This document shows positions 7,940 through 16,460 of a DNA stretch of 64,000 nucleotides, piece after piece. A program made the translations under genes and the position numbers. Source of the stretch: Paraburkholderia flagellata. GTDB taxonomy: Bacteria; Pseudomonadota; Gammaproteobacteria; Burkholderiales; Burkholderiaceae. The stretch is taken from positions 1,860,001 through 1,924,000 of the forward strand of contig NZ_JAJEJT010000002.1 of NCBI RefSeq assembly GCF_021390645.1. The letters are read 5' to 3'. Below the pieces are notes generated by a model, which had not been told where the DNA came from, made no database searches, and worked only from the letters and a program-made list of their open reading frames with translations. Positions within the stretch are counted from its first letter, which is position 1. Every line of letters begins with the position of its first letter.

Positions 7940-9043
7940 CTAAAACTCGCACCGGAACGGTCGCTTTCGCACTTCGGAAGAAGAATGATTATCTTGCGGT
8001 TGTGCTCTACTGCCTGGCGCCTCCACTATCGGCATGCATTGCACTACTGCTGGCTCACCAGCATGGAACACAGCGAGGGTGACCTTAACGACCAAAAAGA
8101 AGGTTCCCATAGCCACGATACTCATCCCAGATCTGAATCGACGGGACGCATTTTTCAGCAACAATCCGATATTGACATCTTCATTTTCTCCTTCACCGAC
8201 AACCGTCAAAGGTGTCTTATTGGAAAGTCGCCGCTCCTCTTCCTTGGTCAGCAGAACACCAAGCCCGATTTCAATCGTGCCAACAAATATAATCAGAGTG
8301 CCGAACAACTCCAGATAATCTCTCACCTCGGATACAGGAATGTGCTCCGGCTTGAGAAGTAGGTGGGTCTCCACGAAGACAAGGATCAAGGCGATAGAGG
8401 TCGATAATTTCGCCCAGATAGAACTGTCTCGCAGACTCCTTAGCCCATCGCAAAGCTCTTTCCACATCCTTCCGGGAGACCTCTGTACGAACCTGAACAA
8501 AGCGCCACAGCCGTCGACAACCTTAACTATGTATCGCTCGTTCAATTCACCGATTCGATCGACTAGAGAGCGTACATCCGCGTGATACCAACATTCGCCG
8601 TTATCTGCTGGCACAGGCGGCGAAAGCAGGCTCATTCTCCGAACCACTGAGCCAACACGAGTCGACAGGCTTCTCGAATAGACCAAACGCCCCCACTCAG
8701 TCGCATCGACGCCAATTCTCTCTTGTGTGATCGGCACATTTGCCCGTTGAGAAACGTCGGGCAAGCCCTCGCCCTCTGTTTGGACACACTCCCCAACTAC
8801 CGCCAGACTTGCCAAGTGTGCGCTCAACACTTCTTCTGCTTCCAATGAGAGTACTGCCCGGCGATCACACACATGGCCCAACAGAAACACCCGCCTCCAA
8901 GGGTGGTCAGCAAGCCCAGGTGGCAATGCTCCGATTGCGACGAGCGCACCGACCGAGGTCCACTCGTGAGCGAGACGAACCTTTCTCCCGAACTCAGCGG
9001 TGCTCGGATGTAGTTCGTGGCGCTGAATCTCTGATAAATCCAT
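7940..9043 (-). CDS. Unrecognised membrane protein, three C-terminal helices
   Basis: A 367-aa protein from the ATG at 9043; an in-frame TTG at 9088 would add 15 residues but is less likely. The first 210 residues are soluble; then come three membrane segments at about 214-230 ('SIALILVFVETHLLL'), 246-265 ('LFGTLIIFVGTIEIGLGVLL') and 308-326 ('MSIVAMGTFFLVVKVTLAVF'). The layout, a cytoplasmic sensor-like part plus a small membrane module, recalls membrane effectors of defence systems, but no family is recognised. It precedes the HEXXH gene on the same strand. Confidence 0.65.
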   Translation of the reverse strand: MDLSEIQRHELHPSTAEFGRKVRLAHEWTSVGALVAIGALPPGLADHPWRRVFLLGHVCDRRAVLSLEAEEVLSAHLASLAVVGECVQTEGEGLPDVSQRANVPITQERIGVDATEWGRLVYSRSLSTRVGSVVRRMSLLSPPVPADNGECWYHADVRSLVDRIGELNERYIVKVVDGCGALFRFVQRSPGRMWKELCDGLRSLRDSSIWAKLSTSIALILVFVETHLLLKPEHIPVSEVRDYLELFGTLIIFVGTIEIGLGVLLTKEEERRLSNKTPLTVVGEGENEDVNIGLLLKNASRRFRSGMSIVAMGTFFLVVKVTLAVFHAGEPAVVQCMPIVEAPGSRAQPQDNHSSSEVRKRPFRCEF

Positions 9044-9360
9044 TGTGCGTCTGTACAGAGTTGTCGTAGTCGACCCTCTTAACGGCAAACTTCCGTTCGT
9101 ACTTTAGACGCGGGAGCACTTGTTAGCCTCCTTGAAGACGTCTTCGCGGAGCGCAGAAAGGACAGGCGCCGGGCGTCCGCACTTTCACTGAGACATTGGT
9201 CAGTCATCGCGCCCGCTGTTAATTCGTTCGGCTGCACAGTCCGGTTACAGCCGTAACGCTTGTTTGTAAGAAGAAATTGTTCACGGCAACCCGCACTGAC
9301 GTTCTTGCTTTCGCACCGCCACGTCCGTCGAAAGGTCACACAAAAAATTTCCTAATGCCT
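9044..9360. other. Intergenic, upstream of the bufferin operon
   Basis: About 320 bases between the divergent membrane-protein gene and the bufferin promoter. A short minus-strand open frame here has no ribosome-binding site or motif and is not accepted. Nothing else was recognised. Confidence 0.5.
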
Positions 9361-9386
9361 GTAACCAAGCCTCGATATCTCACGAA
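9361..9386 (+). promoter_or_regulatory. SigF-type promoter, GTAACC-N16-CGAA
   Basis: GTAACC at 9361-9366, exactly 16 bases, then CGAA at 9383-9386, 54 bases before the bufA start codon. This is the exact -35/-10 pattern described for SigF of Caulobacter crescentus, whose regulon includes bufferin-type genes. I looked at the other GTAACC occurrences I could find in the window and none has CGAA at this spacing. A SigF-like factor is encoded at 27338-27883. The sequence match is direct; use by that factor is inference. Confidence 0.8.
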
Positions 9387-9440
9387 TTAGCCCTCGTATC
9401 CGCGACGGATACTTCCAATCCAAACCACTGGAGAACATTC

Positions 9441-9752
9441 ATGTCCGCAAAGACTACTGTCAGTTCCGCCATCCTCGCAGGCGCCGTTGCAAGCCTGCTC
9501 GCTTCGGTCGCTCATGCCGCTCCGCTGACGAAGGAAGAGGCAAGCGCCGCCATCGCCGCTCATAAGGAAAAGTGCTACGGCGTCGCCCTGAAGGGGCAAA
9601 ACGATTGCGCCGCCGGCCCGGGCACGACCTGCCAAGGTACGTCGGCAATGGACTTCCAGGGCAACTCGTGGAAATTCGTCCAAGGTGGCACGTGCACGAG
9701 CATCGAAGTGCCGGGCGGCGGCCACGGCTCGCTCACGCCGATCAAGTCCTGA
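9441..9752 (+). CDS. bufA: Bufferin precursor BufA (DUF2282 family)
   Basis: A 103-aa exported peptide precursor of the DUF2282 / bufferin family. A signal peptide (residues 1-26, ending A-H-A) is followed by a small domain with four Cys at 45, 56, 64 and 85 in the family contexts '[15 protein letters not shown]', 'TTCQG' and 'GGTCTS'. In the family these Cys are modified by the BufB-BufC enzyme pair and the mature peptide chelates copper-type metals in the periplasm. The ATG at 9441 follows 'ctGGAGaacattc', a good ribosome-binding site. It is first in the operon bufA-bufB-bufC-doxX-nrsF and sits directly behind the SigF-type promoter. Confidence 0.93.
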   Translation: MSAKTTVSSAILAGAVASLLASVAHAAPLTKEEASAAIAAHKEKCYGVALKGQNDCAAGPGTTCQGTSAMDFQGNSWKFVQGGTCTSIEVPGGGHGSLTPIKS

Positions 9753-9786
9753 TCACGACGACGACGACGAAAGCAACGGGACGGCC

Positions 9787-10728
9787 ATGTACTCTTCCAA
9801 GCGATCAGCAGCGGCCCATGTCCGTCCCGGCCAAGCAACGCCCGGTACGCCCGAGGTCGCTGGCACCAGCTTCAAGCACGAACACCTCGCGGCAATTCTC
9901 GACGACGGACTGCAGGACGGCTTCTTTGAGGTGCACGCCGAGAACTATATGGGCGCGGGCGGCGCGCCTCACCGCGCTCTGAAAGCGATTCGCGAGCGCT
10001 ATCCGATCTCGCTGCACGGTGTGTGCATGTCGATCGGCGGCCCGGGCGAACTGGACACCCTCCACCTCGCGCGTTTTCGCCAGCTAATCATGCGCTACGA
10101 ACCAGCGCTCGTCTCTGAGCATCTCGCATGGTCCTCGCACGGCGGCACATTTTTCAACGACCTGCTGCCATTACCTTACACAGAGGCGACACTCAATAAA
10201 GTTTGCGAGCACATAGACCAGGTGCAGGAAGCGATTGGACGCACGATCCTACTCGAGAACCCATCGACATACGTGGCTTTCACGTCGTCGACGATGAGCG
10301 AAACGAGTTTCATCCGCTCTATCGCCAAACGCACGGGCTGCGGGCTGCTGCTCGACGTAAACAACGTCTTCGTTTCGGCCACAAATCATGGTTACTCGGC
10401 ACGTGACTACCTCGGGGATTTTCCACTCGAATGTGTTGGTGAGATTCACCTCGCGGGCCACAGTGAACAGCACGACGACGAGCTCGCACCTTTGCTCATC
10501 GACAGCCACGACCGCGAAGTGGCCGCCCCGGTTTGGGCGCTCTACCGCGACGTGATCGCGCGTACAGGACCGGTGCCGACGCTAATCGAATGGGATAGCC
10601 AGTTGCCTTCATGGCCGGAGCTACGCGCGCAAGCGCTGGCCGCCAGGCAGATTGCGGCGGAGCGTGCGTCTGAATGCGAATCGGAGGTCGATGTACCGAC
10701 CCATGAGCGAGCTTGCCATGGTGAATGA
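9787..10728 (+). CDS. bufB: BufB, multinuclear non-haem iron oxidase (MNIO, DUF692)
   Basis: A 313-aa enzyme of the MNIO (DUF692) family that installs oxidative modifications on cysteines of the bufferin precursor. Family landmarks are visible: '[11 protein letters not shown]' near the N-terminus, 'SEHLAW', 'LLENPSTYV', '[16 protein letters not shown]', 'GEIHLAGH' and 'DSHDREV', together providing the His/Glu/Asp/Asn metal ligands of the TIM barrel. I chose the ATG at 9787 (M-Y-S-S-K-R); an earlier in-frame start would overlap bufA and add a low-complexity Asp run encoded by a (GAC)n stretch near 9756-9770. Its end overlaps the likely start of bufC by 26 bases. Confidence 0.93.
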   Translation: MYSSKRSAAAHVRPGQATPGTPEVAGTSFKHEHLAAILDDGLQDGFFEVHAENYMGAGGAPHRALKAIRERYPISLHGVCMSIGGPGELDTLHLARFRQLIMRYEPALVSEHLAWSSHGGTFFNDLLPLPYTEATLNKVCEHIDQVQEAIGRTILLENPSTYVAFTSSTMSETSFIRSIAKRTGCGLLLDVNNVFVSATNHGYSARDYLGDFPLECVGEIHLAGHSEQHDDELAPLLIDSHDREVAAPVWALYRDVIARTGPVPTLIEWDSQLPSWPELRAQALAARQIAAERASECESEVDVPTHERACHGE

Positions 10729-11497
10729 ACAACACGAGAGCGACTACGCCTCCAGTTTCGCACCGGGACTGACGAACCCCGAACTAGCCACGCCGGAAGG
10801 TGTCGTGGCGACGCATGGAAAAGGCGTCGTCAATCGCTACAACGTCTATCGCAACAACGTCACGGTCAGCCTCATTGACGCGCTAGCCGCAATTTACCCC
10901 GCCGTGCAGCGCATCACGGGTATCGACTTCTTTCGCGCGATGGCACGGTTTCACGTCCGAGCGACTCCACCGACTTCGCCGCTGCTGTTCGACTACGGTC
11001 GCGATTTTCCGTCGTTTATTGAAACATACGAGTACGCAAGCGATATGCCTTGGCTCGCCGATACAGCACGCATCGAGCGCGCGTGGCTCGATGCATATCA
11101 CGCTGCAGATTCCGCGCCACTTGAGGCTGAGGAGTTCACGAGCATCGATCCAGGTTCGCTCGCGAAGGTTCGCTTCGTCGCCCATCCAGCCGCGCGCATC
11201 GTGCGCTCGCGCTATCCAGCCATCGCAATCTTCGCCATGAACCGGGCGGACGCCCCCGTCACCCTGTTGCGTTCGAGCGATGCTGAAGACGCGCTTGTCA
11301 CACGGCCGAACGGCGATGTGATCGTCTCGCGACTGCCAGCAGGCGGCGCAGCGTTTCTTACCGCGCTCCTTAAGGGCGTGCCGCTCGGCGGCGCCGTACA
11401 GGCCGCCTTCGAGGAAGCCGACACCTTCGACCTGTCGGCCAACCTGGCTGCGATGATTGCGTCCGGGGTGTTCGCTGCAGTTCAACTGGAAGAGTGA
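10703..11497 (+). CDS. bufC: BufC, bufferin maturation partner (DUF2063)
   Basis: A 264-aa protein of the BufC/HvfC family (DUF2063, 'putative DNA-binding domain'), the partner that presents the bufferin precursor to BufB. The N-terminal domain contains the typical '[18 protein letters not shown]' and '[13 protein letters not shown]' stretch; the C-terminal half is the second, less conserved domain. The start is ambiguous: ATGs at 10703 (M-S-E-L-A) and 10718 both overlap the end of bufB, implying translational coupling. It belongs to the same operon as bufA and bufB. Confidence 0.9.
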   Translation: MSELAMVNEQHESDYASSFAPGLTNPELATPEGVVATHGKGVVNRYNVYRNNVTVSLIDALAAIYPAVQRITGIDFFRAMARFHVRATPPTSPLLFDYGRDFPSFIETYEYASDMPWLADTARIERAWLDAYHAADSAPLEAEEFTSIDPGSLAKVRFVAHPAARIVRSRYPAIAIFAMNRADAPVTLLRSSDAEDALVTRPNGDVIVSRLPAGGAAFLTALLKGVPLGGAVQAAFEEADTFDLSANLAAMIASGVFAAVQLEE

Positions 11498-11502
11498 TCA
11501 AC

Positions 11503-12006
11503 ATGACGACCCTAGACGACTCGAGGCTGCCCTTCCCGGCAAGGCTAGCGCGCACAATCGGGCGCGCACGGCGCCTCATCGAACGGCTCGCGCAGCCTAC
11601 GTTTGTGCAGCTCGTGTTGCGCTTCGCGCTAGCCGTGCCGTTCTGGAAATCCGGCATCCTCAAATGGCACGGATTCCTGCAGCTCAACGATACGGCGATC
11701 TATCTCTTTACGGACGAGTTCAAACTCCATCTGCCGGGCGGCCCGTATCCGTTTCCAGCACCGGCCGTGTTTGCGTTCCTGTCCGCATGTGGCGAAGTGT
11801 CGTTCCCGGTGCTGCTTGTGCTCGGACTCGGCACGCGCTTCGCCGCCACGGGCTTGCTGCTGATGACCTGTATCATCGAGCTGACAGTGCCGGACGGGTG
11901 GCCTATCCACATCACGTGGGCAGCCATGGCACTTGGTATTGCCGCATGGGGCCCTGGCGCAATTTCAATTGACTATCTATTCGGGGATCGCGCGCACCGG
12001 TCATGA
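11503..12006 (+). CDS. DoxX-family membrane protein of the bufferin operon
   Basis: A 167-aa inner-membrane protein of the DoxX family with about four hydrophobic segments and the DoxX-like 'LVLRFALAVPFWKSGILKW' near the N-terminus, followed by 'FPAPAVFAFLSACGEVSFPVLLVLG'. DoxX proteins are regular members of bufferin/Hvf operons, but their exact role there is unclear. The ATG at 11503 is preferred; a GTG at 11494 overlaps the bufC stop. The stop overlaps the nrsF start by four bases. Confidence 0.88.
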   Translation: MTTLDDSRLPFPARLARTIGRARRLIERLAQPTFVQLVLRFALAVPFWKSGILKWHGFLQLNDTAIYLFTDEFKLHLPGGPYPFPAPAVFAFLSACGEVSFPVLLVLGLGTRFAATGLLLMTCIIELTVPDGWPIHITWAAMALGIAAWGPGAISIDYLFGDRAHRS

Positions 12007-12644
12007 AGACGCGAGATCTGGTCAGCCAGCTTGCGAGCGAGGCGTCGCCCGTCGAGCATAACGCTGTGCCGAGGTTGCTCAATCGCGCGCTGATCCGTGG
12101 CCTAGCCGGTAGCGCTGCGCTGCTCGTCGCGCTATACGGCGTGCGCAGCGACATTCCCGAGCTGATTCTCACGACAATGTTCTGGGAGCGACTCGCATTC
12201 CCACTCGCCATCGTCGCTACCGCCGTGAAGCTCGCGGAACGACTCGGCCGCCCCGGCGCATCACTCAAACTCGCCTGGTTCGCTGTGGCACTGCCTATCG
12301 CAACTATGCTGTTCTCTGCCGGCAGCATCCTGCTGGCAACACCACCCGGCTATCGACTTCAATTGATGCTTGGTACGACGTGGCGCACGACGACGGCGAG
12401 CATCGTCTTCCTGTCGCTTCCGTCACTTGCTGCGATGATGCACGCGATGAAGCAACTTGCGCCGACACATCTCGTACTGGCCGGCGCGGGCGCGGGCCTT
12501 TTGGCTGGTGCACAAGGATTGCTCGTCTACACGCTGTATTGTTCGGAGATGGCGGTACCGTTTTGGGGTGTCTGGTACATGCTTGCAATCATCGTCACAA
12601 CCGCCGTCGGCGCGGTCGTCGCGCCCCGCTGTCTGCACTGGTAG
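12003..12644 (+). CDS. nrsF: NrsF-type membrane anti-sigma factor (DUF1109)
   Basis: A 213-aa polytopic membrane protein of the DUF1109/NrsF family, which in Caulobacter holds SigF inactive until metal stress. About six hydrophobic segments run from residue 34 to 205. The second conserved cysteine of the family is present (C180 in 'LYCSEMAVPFWGVWYMLA'). In the homologues I recall, another Cys precedes 'LLSLPxLA'; here that stretch reads 'TTWRTTTASIVFLSLPSLA', with Thr instead. It is the last gene of the bufferin operon, overlapping doxX by four bases, and unusually no sigma gene lies beside it. Confidence 0.85.
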   Translation: MKTRDLVSQLASEASPVEHNAVPRLLNRALIRGLAGSAALLVALYGVRSDIPELILTTMFWERLAFPLAIVATAVKLAERLGRPGASLKLAWFAVALPIATMLFSAGSILLATPPGYRLQLMLGTTWRTTTASIVFLSLPSLAAMMHAMKQLAPTHLVLAGAGAGLLAGAQGLLVYTLYCSEMAVPFWGVWYMLAIIVTTAVGAVVAPRCLHW

Positions 12645-12797
12645 CTGACTCCTTGATGACGTTCATACAACGCTATGCATGCATTCGCACAGCTGGCGAG
12701 CGTCCGAGGAGCCGTTGAGGCTGAGTTTGGTATATGCGAGCCGTGGCGACCTCTTTGTCCCGCGCCAGAGAAGCCGCACGTGCCTCTTGCTGGGAGA

Positions 12798-14867
12798 TCA
12801 GGCCTGCAGTACTGGCGCCGGCCGCGATAGACCAATATCGGGATTACGCAGCCTGGCCAGCTCCTCCGTCATGACTTTCATCCGGTTGCTGACTACTAAG
12901 GCGTAATTTCCCCCGTTTATGCAGGTACCCACGCGATAGTAGGAACCGATGACGGGCGAAGTAGCCCCCAGCACGCTCGCCGTCGGAGTAAGACTCAGAT
13001 AACCGCGTTTCATGGAGTGCACTCTCACACCTGCGGCGAGCACCTCTGGCTGTGAGAAGAGACTATCCCATTCGGTATCGCGCGATTCGATGATGACCTT
13101 GTCAAGGTCATCATCACCTGGGTTCCAGTCGCCAGCCGCAGGTTTAAGTGCGATCAGCCGTTGCAGGATGGACTGGCCGACTGCCAGCTTCTTCTGATAG
13201 AGATAGAGCAGCAACGCCCTATAGTTGGGGCGACCCGTGGTCTGGATGACGCCTCGACCACGAAGCTTGTAGAAGTCCGCTTGCATAATGAACCCGTTGA
13301 CCGTCTCATCCTCGTCAGTCCTGAATCTGGCAGGCCAGACGCTTCCGCCCCATGCAGGGTCAATGCTCGGTGCGACAACCGCTTGATAACCTGCAAGGCC
13401 AAGGTGTGCCTGAATGTATGTCTCATCCCGGAACAGATGTAATGCCGTATAGTTTCCGCTCAAAAGATTATAAGATGCTTTCGCTCCAATTCGGTCGAAT
13501 GCGTAGGCCAAGTGCGGATGCGATTGGCTATTGACGATTTCTGAATTAGCAAAAAAATTTCCCCGGTTTTCCTGAATGGCGATGCACATCAGAGCAATGA
13601 ATTGAAGGGCTGTAATTGAAGGTTCACCAAATACAGATGGAATTTGATCCCAAAACTCCGTGAACCTGCTACGCGTTGTATCGTCATCACGAATATGATT
13701 GCGGTCGGCGAATGCTGCGTTACTACCCAACGACTGGTTGTACCAGTCAATAAAGTTTCCGTTGAACAATCGGTTAATACCTGTTGAATTCGAAAAGTCT
13801 CCGCAGTTGACACATTCATCGACCACAGCCTGCGAGAGAACGGGGGGTGCCGGAGAAAGCTTCAGCGCAACAGGCATCATAGAAGCGTCGTCAGTCCCAC
13901 TTGTCGCATCGGGTGCTGCATTACTGGTGTCTATGTCGCTCTGAGTTTTGTTTCCGCTTCCAGTAGCGACCTCCCCGCCACCCTCCTGTTGCCGCCCTCC
14001 TTTGCCACTGTCGCTATTGGTGCCAAGCGCAGGTTTTGAAGCCTGCCCGGGTAGCAACGCCGACACCCACGACGTGACGGTCGTACGCTGTGCGGTCATC
14101 ATGCTTAACACGTCAAAGGTGGGCAATGCCATCGCAGTATAGAACTGCATGCGCTCAGTCTTGATGACTTCTCGCGCCTCTGCGGTTGCAGCTCGCAAGT
14201 CGTCAATCATTTCCGGAGCCAGTGCTGCCGCCCGTGTTTTCCACTTATCTAAAAAACCGTTGTAGAGACATTTCAAGTCAAACGAAGCCTTATACCAAGC
14301 GGCATAGTTCTGCTGCGCGGAGAACCACGCCGAGAGTACCTTCTGCAATGCAAAAATCCCCGTCAGTACCGCAGCTATCTGGCTCGCGACTGCGTTGACC
14401 CTTGCCCAGATGGCAACCCTTGCGAATCCGATCACGGCAAATGGCATGCCGACCACGAGAACAGCGTTGAAGAGGATATAGAACCAAGCCCAATGTTTGG
14501 CGTTCAGGTATTTGTACTGGTACCAGCCTGCGGGCATCACGACCTCTCGCGTAAAGCTCAAGAGGTCGTCCCGCAATTCATTATTAACACTGCCGAGTTC
14601 CAGTTCTTGGACACTGACGAGGTCCAGTTCTCGGAGAAGCGACTCATAGTAGAGATCCACTCCACGGAGGGCTTTTCCGTGTATGGTTTCGTCCTCGCCC
14701 TTCGCGAACAACGCCTTGATCTCATCTTTTGGACCTTTGTCGCCTTTACGCTTGCGCTTTTTAGAAGCTGGACCCTGCTCGTCTGCTGAGTGTTGTCCGC
14801 CTGCTCCTGACGCCGATGAAGGCGCGATCACTTCGATACCGAGCAGTTGAAGCAAGCGAGTCCACAT
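12798..14867 (-). CDS. Two-helix (SLATT-like) membrane protein fused to a GH19-lysozyme-like domain
   Basis: A 689-aa protein with an unusual architecture. Residues 1-60 are low complexity with a basic 'KKRKRKGDKG' stretch. Residues 65-240 resemble a SLATT/DUF4231-type module: soluble helices, two membrane helices at about 127-150 and 158-180, and the downstream 'NYAAWYKASFDLKCLYNGF' helix. A Gly/Ser/Asp-rich linker covers 275-345. Residues 365-670 look like a GH19 chitinase/lysozyme domain: 'FIALMCIAIQENRGNFF' (candidate catalytic E433), 'YKLRGRGVIQTTGRPNY' (533-549) and 'RVGTCINGGNYAL' (645-657). The ATG at 14867 follows a GGAGA site. It is convergent with nrsF and single-gene. The domain calls are from pattern memory; the fusion is the striking point. 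Confidence 0.75.
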   Translation of the reverse strand: MWTRLLQLLGIEVIAPSSASGAGGQHSADEQGPASKKRKRKGDKGPKDEIKALFAKGEDETIHGKALRGVDLYYESLLRELDLVSVQELELGSVNNELRDDLLSFTREVVMPAGWYQYKYLNAKHWAWFYILFNAVLVVGMPFAVIGFARVAIWARVNAVASQIAAVLTGIFALQKVLSAWFSAQQNYAAWYKASFDLKCLYNGFLDKWKTRAAALAPEMIDDLRAATAEAREVIKTERMQFYTAMALPTFDVLSMMTAQRTTVTSWVSALLPGQASKPALGTNSDSGKGGRQQEGGGEVATGSGNKTQSDIDTSNAAPDATSGTDDASMMPVALKLSPAPPVLSQAVVDECVNCGDFSNSTGINRLFNGNFIDWYNQSLGSNAAFADRNHIRDDDTTRSRFTEFWDQIPSVFGEPSITALQFIALMCIAIQENRGNFFANSEIVNSQSHPHLAYAFDRIGAKASYNLLSGNYTALHLFRDETYIQAHLGLAGYQAVVAPSIDPAWGGSVWPARFRTDEDETVNGFIMQADFYKLRGRGVIQTTGRPNYRALLLYLYQKKLAVGQSILQRLIALKPAAGDWNPGDDDLDKVIIESRDTEWDSLFSQPEVLAAGVRVHSMKRGYLSLTPTASVLGATSPVIGSYYRVGTCINGGNYALVVSNRMKVMTEELARLRNPDIGLSRPAPVLQA

Positions 14868-15535
14868 GGCAGGTCTCCGGCAGGTTCCAGCGCAGCGTGT
14901 TTCATCTCAAGATATGAAAAACGTCTGCCGCCGGGACCTTTAATGCCTAGCGTATGTGCGTTTGCGCACATACGCTCCACAACAATACGAGCCGATGCAA
15001 ACATCCGGCGTGAGCGCCCGATGCGTCGGTGCAGTTGTCCGGCTTTCAGCGTAAGGTGGCCACTACATTTGAAAGTATCGTGCAAGGAAACGCACGTCGG
15101 GATCGATCTCACCGGTGCTTCAGCCGTCATTCCTTAAGCTTGCGCGGCTCTCACTATGCTGAACAAGATGACCGAGTGCGCGACGGGTTAGCCACGGCCG
15201 CATCCGCGCCATCGCCGAGCGAAAGTTGCTCGCGGGCAATGCAATCCGACTCGAACTGACTCCAAGCGACTTCGCGCCAGTTTGACACTGCCCATACGCA
15301 CGCGCGACTGCTCCTAGCCAGAGACAATCGCTGCGAGACAGGAAATCGCCCGTTCTGGCCGTGTTCATGATTTGCAATACAGTGGAAATGCGCCGAAAGG
15401 ACGAGAGACGTACCGGCGGCCGGTAGAGGAAAGGGCGGCAACGTGCGTGGCTACCGGCCAACAAGGTATTGCGATGAGCGCCGCCCCGGGTCAAGTGACA
15501 CGGAACGGGACGCTCACTCGTATTTCCCGGCAGCT
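14868..15535. other. About 670 bases without a supportable gene
   Basis: Between the lysozyme-like gene and the H-NS pseudogene. One minus-strand open frame of 139 codons (15120-15539) has atypical composition, no ribosome-binding site and no motif; it is not accepted. A short palindrome is seen near 14952-14975 (tatgtgcgtttgcgcacata). Confidence 0.45.
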
Positions 15536-16141
15536 TCATTCTGCCGCAGTGCTGGCTTCACTGGCCGTTGCCTCCACAGGCGCGCTCGCTTGAGTCGCAC
15601 GTGCCTTCTTCGCCGCCGCAATTTTCCGCGCAGCGGTCTTAGCAGGCGCGGCCGTTTCAGACTTGGCTGCCGCCTAACGCCCCACCTTAGCTGAGATCTT
15701 CTTCAACCAGGTTTTCTTTGCCGCTGCCTTCTTTGGCGATGCCTCCTTCGCTCCCGCCAAGAACACGGCGCGGTCCGGAGCCGAGACAATCCAAGCCGGT
15801 GGACGACCGTGGCCACTCCACTTCGCGCCGGTCTCCGGATTCACATACAAAGCCGCAGTTGCTTTCTTCGCAACTTTGCGTGCAACAGTAGAGAGATTCT
15901 GCGACCCAATGGGCCGCCCTCTGCGGCGACCGGTGCCATTCGATTTGCTGTCACCGAGGTCCGCCACCGTCAGCCCGTGTTCCGCCAACATCTTGTGGAT
16001 AGCTGCGACCACCTTCGAAGAATCTCGTTTGCGAATCTCATCAGCGAACAGGCGCTTACAGCGGTAACGGAGGATATATGGCGACACTGTCGCAGGTCGA
16101 AGCGAGAATCCGGAAACTGCAGGCTCAAGCGTGCGATGCAC
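15536..16141 (-). pseudogene. H-NS-family pseudogene: 5' end inverted, in-frame amber stop in tail
   Basis: The body of an H-NS-like gene lies on the minus strand: 'RKRDSSKVVAAIHKMLAEHG', then 'GLTVADLGD', the DNA-binding motif 'WSGHGRPPAWIV', and an Ala/Lys tail. Two lesions are visible. A TAG at 15674-15676 interrupts the tail, yet the same frame continues for 45 more codons of typical Ala/Lys-rich sequence to a TGA at 15536-15538. At the 5' end the normal start and leader are absent; instead the frame runs backwards through a segment whose plus strand encodes that missing leader (next entry). The only start left is a GTG at 16139-16141 in this inverted segment, without a ribosome-binding site. 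A shortened product is possible but unlikely to be normal. Confidence 0.85.
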
Positions 16142-16152
16142 GAATTGACTGA
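16078..16152 (+). pseudogene. Inverted N-terminal leader of the H-NS gene
   Basis: On the plus strand, a strong ribosome-binding site (cggaggatat) and ATG at 16078 start MATLSQVEARIRKLQAQA, the usual first 18 residues of Burkholderiaceae H-NS-like proteins, then six unrelated codons and a stop (24 codons in all). This is the leader missing from the adjacent minus-strand pseudogene. Short inverted copies CGCTT (16053-16057) and AAGCG (16127-16131) flank the segment, pointing to a micro-inversion of about 79 bases. Flipping it back exactly at these repeats leaves the frame off by one, so further bases were lost or gained. Confidence 0.82.
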
Positions 16153-16460
16153 TTTATACGTGTTAGCGCCCAAAAACCGAGCTGTGCAAATCGAGCATCA
16201 AACGCCCGCAGTTTGCGACATCAGGTGCCTGAAGTTTATCGAAATTCAAAACCACATGCGACTTTCATGATCTCAGTTCCGTCAAAGTAATTCTTGCGTA
16301 TCCGCACGCTCAAAAATCAGAGCCGACACCTGACCAAATACGTCCATTGACGCTTGCCACGGAACGACATGGCTCCACCAGACCACCGATTCGGCATCCG
16401 CAGCTGACCGGCTAAAACGCGTTGCTTCACCTGTTTCCTCAATCGACTTCAGGAAACGGG
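16153..16460. other. Intergenic, upstream of the cytosine methyltransferase
   Basis: About 300 bases with no supportable gene. It should contain the promoter of the cytosine methyltransferase; no convincing boxes or repeats were recognised. Confidence 0.5.

Noticed and set aside
15120..15539. A 139-codon minus-strand ORF between the lysozyme-like gene and the H-NS pseudogene
   Set aside because: Atypical composition and no ribosome-binding site or family resemblance.
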